Source: Candidatus Enterococcus murrayae | GTDB taxonomy: Bacteria > Bacillota > Bacilli > Lactobacillales > Enterococcaceae | Assembly: GCF_017315985.1 (NCBI RefSeq) | Contig: NZ_JAFLVR010000001.1 | Span: 163,073-227,072, forward strand | Direction of reading: 5' to 3' | Length of the DNA: 64,000 bases | Made by a program: the position numbers and the translations under genes | In this document: positions 59,602 through 64,000 of the stretch, piece by piece | Layout of the letters: the number at the start of each line of letters is the position of its first letter | Position numbering within the stretch: the first letter of the stretch is position 1 | Notes under the pieces: model-generated | What the model was told of the DNA's origin: nothing | The model's database searches: none | Seen by the model: the letters and a program-made list of their open reading frames with translations, nothing else

Positions 59602-60735
59602 TTACTCGCCTCCGTAAACGTCGCTTAGCACATGTGTATTTTTCTTGATCACAACTGGCTGCTCTGCCGAACCAATAATTTTTATTCCTGGCTCAACGAC
59701 AACATTTTTATCTAAAATCGCATGTTTAATATACGCATTTTCATGAATACTACAGCTTGCCATTATGATTGAATCTACGACCTCAGCACCTTTTTCGATT
59801 ACAACACTTCTTGAGAAAAGAGAGCCGTGGGCCTTGCCATCAACAAGGCAACCCGTTGCAAATTGACTATTTTTAACTTCCGAAGTTGGAGAATAATACG
59901 TAGCCACTTCATTTTTTAATTTTGTATATATCTTTTGCTTAGAATACAATAAAGATGTGAATTTTTTTGGATCTAACATTGCCATATTCGCATCATAATA
60001 AGACTTAATATCAAAAATATTACTCAGAAAACCAGTATACTCATAGGCATTTGTTTTTACTTGATTCATTGCTAAAGTCAAGAAATCAACTAATGCTACG
60101 GGACCACCCAAACTTTGCCCTTCGTGTAAAGCATTGATCAGCCAATCTGTACGGCAAATAAAGATTTTCATACTAAGATTGAGTATTTCATCATCGGTTT
60201 TATCTTCTAAGAAGTTATGATGTCCGTTTATTATACCGTGTTCATCCACTTCTAAAATTTCATCTTGGCGATAAATTTGTTCCTTCGGCATTTTCTTGTA
60301 GACGACAGTCATAACACTATCACTCTGTAGGTGAATTTTTAAAACTGCCTCTAAATCAATATTGCATAGCATGCGGTTCCCCATAAAGACAGTATATTCT
60401 GATTTTGATTTATTTAAATAATCGATTATTGATTCAAAATAGGGACGGCCTTCTGCTTTCTTTTTCAAAAAGTCTTGGTAAAAGTGGATAAAGTAACGAC
60501 TATCGACACTATCTAGATGCCACTCGCGTCCGCCACCGATATGATCAAATACGGATTTTGTCATTCCTTGATTGAAAACCATATAGACAGATTTGATATT
60601 GGCATTAATTGCATTCGACAAATTGAAGTCAATCAACCGATATTTACAATCGAAAGGTAATGTAGCCAATGGTCTTTTTTCAGTTAATGGTAATAATTCT
60701 GGACATTCATATACATTTCCCAGAATGGCACACAT
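59602..60735 (-). CDS. glgD: Glucose-1-phosphate adenylyltransferase, GlgD subunit
   Basis: This protein of about 377 residues is the GlgD paralogue of Firmicute ADP-glucose pyrophosphorylase, acting with GlgC as a heterotetramer. It has MCAILGNVYECPELLPLTEK instead of the GGxGxRL loop, so it lacks full catalytic residues, then RPLATLPFDCKYRLIDFNLS and a C-terminal left-handed beta-helix with FATGCLVDGKAHGSLFSRSV. The ATG at 60735 lies 1 nt after the glgC stop, after GAGAG. Confidence 0.93.
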   Translation of the reverse strand: MCAILGNVYECPELLPLTEKRPLATLPFDCKYRLIDFNLSNAINANIKSVYMVFNQGMTKSVFDHIGGGREWHLDSVDSRYFIHFYQDFLKKKAEGRPYFESIIDYLNKSKSEYTVFMGNRMLCNIDLEAVLKIHLQSDSVMTVVYKKMPKEQIYRQDEILEVDEHGIINGHHNFLEDKTDDEILNLSMKIFICRTDWLINALHEGQSLGGPVALVDFLTLAMNQVKTNAYEYTGFLSNIFDIKSYYDANMAMLDPKKFTSLLYSKQKIYTKLKNEVATYYSPTSEVKNSQFATGCLVDGKAHGSLFSRSVVIEKGAEVVDSIIMASCSIHENAYIKHAILDKNVVVEPGIKIIGSAEQPVVIKKNTHVLSDVYGGE

Positions 60736-60736
60736 T

Positions 60737-61882
60737 TTATTCGCTCTCACTTGTCAACACTCCAATCACTTCTGAATATCCAACAACTGCAATTTCGTCC
60801 GAACCATCCACAACAGCATCATCACCAATGATCGCATTCTCACCAATAATTGCTTTTGTGATTTGTACATTTTTTCCAATTGTCGCACCTGGCATAACAA
60901 CACTATCGACTACTTTAGCTCCTTCTTTGACCTGAACATCATCAGATAAAATACTGTGTTCCACATATCCAGCGACATAGCAGCCATCTACTACCAATGA
61001 ATTCTTTACATCAGCATTTTCAGTCAAGAAGTGAGGTGGCGAAATAGTATTTTTTGCTAAAACACGCCAGTTTTTATCTCGAATATTTAAACTATGATCT
61101 GGATCGATGAATTCCATGCTAGCTTCCCAGAGAGAGTCAATCGTACCTACATCTTTCCAGTAGCCGTCAAATCGATAGGCAAAAACATTCTCGCCACTTT
61201 CTAAGTATGCTGGTATCACGTGCTTACCAAAGTCTAGCATTTGATCATCTTTTTTATAGCTATTCAATAATACGCTGCGTAAACGACTCCAGTTAAAAAT
61301 ATAAATTCCCATTGAAGCCAAGTTGCTTTTCGGTTCTTCTGGTTTTTCTTCAAATTCAATAATTCGATCATTCTCATCAGTGTTCATGATTCCAAATCGA
61401 GAAGCTTCTTCAATTGGCACTTCAATTACTGCAACTGTTAGTGCTGCATTATTCGCCTTATGATCCTCTAACATCGCTTCATAATCCATTTTATAGATGT
61501 GATCACCCGACAATACCAAAACATACTGTGGATCCATCTGATCAATATAATCCATATTTTGATAAATTGCGTGTGCTGTTCCCTCAAACCATTTGCTTCC
61601 ATCATTGCTAGAATACGGCTGTAAGATCGTAACACCTGAGTTTAACCCATCAAAGCCCCAACTGGAACCATTTCCAATATGATTATTTAACGCTAAAGGT
61701 TGGTATTGGGTGACCACCCCAACGTTGTTAATTCCTGAATTAATACAATTACTCAAAGTAAAATCAATAATTCGATAACGACCGCCAAAAGGGACAGCAG
61801 GTTTTGCAATTTTTTGTGTTAGTTTACCGAGGCGAGATCCCTTCCCGCCGGCTAAAATCATTGCTAAAATTTCTGTTTTCAT
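60737..61882 (-). CDS. glgC: Glucose-1-phosphate adenylyltransferase, GlgC subunit
   Basis: This 381-residue catalytic subunit makes ADP-glucose from ATP and glucose-1-phosphate, the committed step of glycogen synthesis. It has [20 protein letters not shown], the full nucleotide-binding loop, then [38 protein letters not shown] with the catalytic Asp, [20 protein letters not shown] and the C-terminal hexapeptide repeats. It is 39 nt downstream of glgB in transcription order. Confidence 0.95.
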   Translation of the reverse strand: MKTEILAMILAGGKGSRLGKLTQKIAKPAVPFGGRYRIIDFTLSNCINSGINNVGVVTQYQPLALNNHIGNGSSWGFDGLNSGVTILQPYSSNDGSKWFEGTAHAIYQNMDYIDQMDPQYVLVLSGDHIYKMDYEAMLEDHKANNAALTVAVIEVPIEEASRFGIMNTDENDRIIEFEEKPEEPKSNLASMGIYIFNWSRLRSVLLNSYKKDDQMLDFGKHVIPAYLESGENVFAYRFDGYWKDVGTIDSLWEASMEFIDPDHSLNIRDKNWRVLAKNTISPPHFLTENADVKNSLVVDGCYVAGYVEHSILSDDVQVKEGAKVVDSVVMPGATIGKNVQITKAIIGENAIIGDDAVVDGSDEIAVVGYSEVIGVLTSESE

Positions 61883-61921
61883 TTTATTTTGATGAAGGAC
61901 TTTCCTCCATCGACCTCCCTT

Positions 61922-63823
61922 CTATTTCTTACGTGTATTGATTGATTCTGGTTTTAAAATGATAGCTCCTAAAGCTGGCACAGTCGTTTTGATCAACTGA
62001 GCGTACTCTTTAAAATTAATTGATTCACTTTGACGATCCTCATTATGCTTCGTCCAAGTTCCACCGAATTCTTTCATTTCAGTGTTCCAAATTTCTTTAT
62101 ACGTTCCTGAATATGGCACACCAATATGGAAATCTTGCCGTTCAATCGGAGTCATATTCAAAACGACAATCAAGAAATCCTTCTTGCGTTTTCCTTTTCT
62201 CATAAAGGTTAAGACAGACTCTTCAGTATTATCGGCATCAATAATTTCAATCGTGTCATAAGAATCTTCTAATTCCCATAAAGCAGTTTGATTTCTATAG
62301 AAGTCGTTCAGTTTTGCAGTAAAATGCTGCATAGAATGATTCATTGAATCCGACAAATCTTTCCATTCAAGTCCTTTATCAAACTTCCACTCTAAAAATT
62401 GACCCCATTCACTTCCCATAAATAGTAATTTTTTACCTGGATGAGTCATAAAATAAGTATATAGATTCCGTAACTGTGCAAATTGCTTATAGCGATCACC
62501 CCACATTTTGTGCATCAAACTCTTCTTACCATGAACAACTTCATCATGCGACAATGGTAAAATGAAATTCTCTTGCATCATGTACATGAAAGAAAATGTA
62601 ATCAAATTAAAATTATCTTTTCGATATATCGGATCCATCTCATAAAAACGTAAAACATCGTTCATCCAACCCATGTTCCATTTAAAATCAAAACCTAACG
62701 AACCACTTTCAATCATCCCAGTCACAGGAGTCTCAGAAGAACTTTCCTCCGCAATCATTAAAACATTTGGATGCGCTAATTTGATGACAGCATTTAGCTT
62801 TTGTAAAAAGTAATATCCTTCAAAATTACGATTTCCACCTTCATGATTGGGCGTCCATGGGCCATCATCATAGTCACGATAAATTATACTTGAGACAGCA
62901 TCAACTCTTATGCCATCAATATGGAACATCTCAATCCAATACATCGCACTAGAAATCAGAAAACTTTGAACTTGTGGTTTCCCAAGATCAAAATTAATTG
63001 ATCCCCAACGATTATTTTTAGCACGATCCGGATCAGTGTATTCAAATTGTGGCGTACCGTCATAATAAGGTAGCGTGTCTTCATTAATACAGTAATGGCC
63101 AGGTACCCAGTCAACTAGCACTCCAATATTATTCAAATGACAAGCCTCAACAAAATCTTGAAATTCTGCTGGTGTACCATAATAAGAACTCAAGGCAAAA
63201 TAGCCAATCAATTGATATCCCCAAGAACGCCCTAATGGATGCTCCATTAACGGCATAAATTCCACATGAGTATAATTCATTTCAACTAAATAAGGGACCA
63301 GCTCCTTCGTTAAATCGGCAAAGCTGTAAGGTGTCCCATCCTCATGATGTCGCCATGAGCTAGCATGCAGTTCATATATATTCAGCGGTCTCTTAAAAGC
63401 GTTCATACGTTTATTGCGTCCGCGCCATAATCCATCCTTCCATTTCTTTTCAGGGAAATGATAGATCTCTGCTGCATTTCCAGGTCTTTTCTCAAATCGG
63501 ACAGCAAAGGGGTCTATTTTTAAAATTTCTCGGCCGTCTGCTTGTTTCACTTTAAATTTGTAGAGATCACCCTCATTTGCTTTATTAGTAAATACCTGCC
63601 AGATTCCGCTTGATTCATCCTTTTCCATGGGCAAATCTTGCCAATCATTGAAATCACCAACGAGGGACACAGCTAACGCATTTGGTGCCCATGCTCTAAA
63701 GATATACCCATCATTCTCTAGATGAACACCTAATAAATGTTGTGCATAAAAATTTTCTCCCGACAAAAATGTTCTCTTAGCGTCATCCATTTGTTGTTTT
63801 TTATTTTGTTTTGTATTTTCCAT
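61922..63823 (-). CDS. glgB: 1,4-alpha-glucan branching enzyme
   Basis: This protein of about 633 residues has a CBM48 (about 35-120: [20 protein letters not shown]) and a GH13 barrel: [20 protein letters not shown], nucleophile Asp in [20 protein letters not shown], acid/base Glu in [14 protein letters not shown] and stabilising Asp in [14 protein letters not shown]. It makes alpha-1,6 branches in glycogen. I chose the ATG at 63823, spaced 7-8 nt after AAAAGGTGG, rather than a longer frame with no ribosome site. It is the first gene of the glg operon. Confidence 0.94.
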   Translation of the reverse strand: MENTKQNKKQQMDDAKRTFLSGENFYAQHLLGVHLENDGYIFRAWAPNALAVSLVGDFNDWQDLPMEKDESSGIWQVFTNKANEGDLYKFKVKQADGREILKIDPFAVRFEKRPGNAAEIYHFPEKKWKDGLWRGRNKRMNAFKRPLNIYELHASSWRHHEDGTPYSFADLTKELVPYLVEMNYTHVEFMPLMEHPLGRSWGYQLIGYFALSSYYGTPAEFQDFVEACHLNNIGVLVDWVPGHYCINEDTLPYYDGTPQFEYTDPDRAKNNRWGSINFDLGKPQVQSFLISSAMYWIEMFHIDGIRVDAVSSIIYRDYDDGPWTPNHEGGNRNFEGYYFLQKLNAVIKLAHPNVLMIAEESSSETPVTGMIESGSLGFDFKWNMGWMNDVLRFYEMDPIYRKDNFNLITFSFMYMMQENFILPLSHDEVVHGKKSLMHKMWGDRYKQFAQLRNLYTYFMTHPGKKLLFMGSEWGQFLEWKFDKGLEWKDLSDSMNHSMQHFTAKLNDFYRNQTALWELEDSYDTIEIIDADNTEESVLTFMRKGKRKKDFLIVVLNMTPIERQDFHIGVPYSGTYKEIWNTEMKEFGGTWTKHNEDRQSESINFKEYAQLIKTTVPALGAIILKPESINTRKK

Positions 63824-63910
63824 GAGAACCACCTTTTTGAGTGAACGATAATCCGTTCTTATATTGCATTTTAATGTGCAAAGCTTAATAATAAAAACGC
63901 CGAATGTTTT

Positions 63911-63916
63911 ATTATA
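63911..63916 (-). promoter_or_regulatory. Probable -10 box of the glg operon promoter
   Basis: Minus strand TATAAT about 90 nt upstream of glgB; the -35 region is weak (TATTTT at 17 nt), so the promoter may need an activator. Confidence 0.45.
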
Positions 63917-64000
63917 ATGACACAAACCTTAATAAAATAACGTATCAAGCGTTTTATCAATTCCTCTCTGCATTATTAAAAGTCCCTACTAACATTATAT

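Overview
This is low-GC Firmicute (Lactobacillales) DNA, most likely a non-faecalis Enterococcus or a close relative. The evidence is a streptococcal/enterococcal-type water-forming NADH oxidase, Man-family PTS genes under a LevR-type sigma-54 activator, strong AGGAGG-type ribosome sites with many TTG/GTG starts, a Met T-box leader, and a complete glgBCDAP glycogen operon. The genus is inferred from gene content only. The window is chromosomal in character: I see no transposase, integrase, phage gene or CRISPR array.

Region 1 (1-12050): an XRE regulator and the start of a PLDc_N membrane gene, then one very tight minus-strand operon of 13 genes read from about 12020 down to a terminator at 1385. 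Its products are a secreted rhodanese (YnjE-like), a small membrane protein, two HdrC/HdrB-like iron-sulfur proteins, a YnjBCD-like ABC importer, two transferases of the families found near rSAM/selenodomain and arsenosugar genes (TIGR04282 and TIGR04283 type), an unusual phosphotransferase, a nucleoside-hydrolase-like protein and a TVP38 membrane protein. A roughly 290-nt leader with a 7-codon ORF, complementary segments and an intrinsic terminator precedes it. I consider this operon the best candidate for an undescribed system.

Region 2 (12.1-18.7 kb): small stress and defence genes. They are a PH-domain protein, an orphan ThsB-like TIR protein, a GNAT, NADH oxidase facing a Crp/Fnr-type regulator, a decayed SRPBCC gene, and metQ-msrA behind a methionine T-box.

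Region 3 (18.7-28.0 kb): an Amadori-product (fructoselysine/glucoselysine-like) locus. A Man-family PTS (IIA-IIB-IIC-IID) plus a SIS deglycase is read from a clear -24/-12 promoter with an upstream inverted-repeat enhancer. Around it lie the LevR-type activator, a HAD phosphatase, a second SIS deglycase and a divergent GntR regulator.

Region 4 (28.0-53.7 kb): mixed core and accessory genes. These include a MarR/flavodoxin/FMN-binding operon, DeoR plus DUF1576, recQ, lepA, an Eis-like acetyltransferase with a deoxyribosyltransferase, a peptidoglycan-related group (GH73, DD-carboxypeptidase, C39-like peptidase), an FtsX-type ABC exporter, an Lnu(A)-like lincosamide nucleotidyltransferase, nagA with a NagR-type operator, an Rgg/PlcR-like regulator and tRNA-Leu(AAG).

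Region 5 (53.8-64.0 kb): glycogen metabolism on the minus strand: glgB, glgC, glgD, glgA, glgP and a GH13 alpha-glycosidase. A terminator-like hairpin lies between glgA and glgP.
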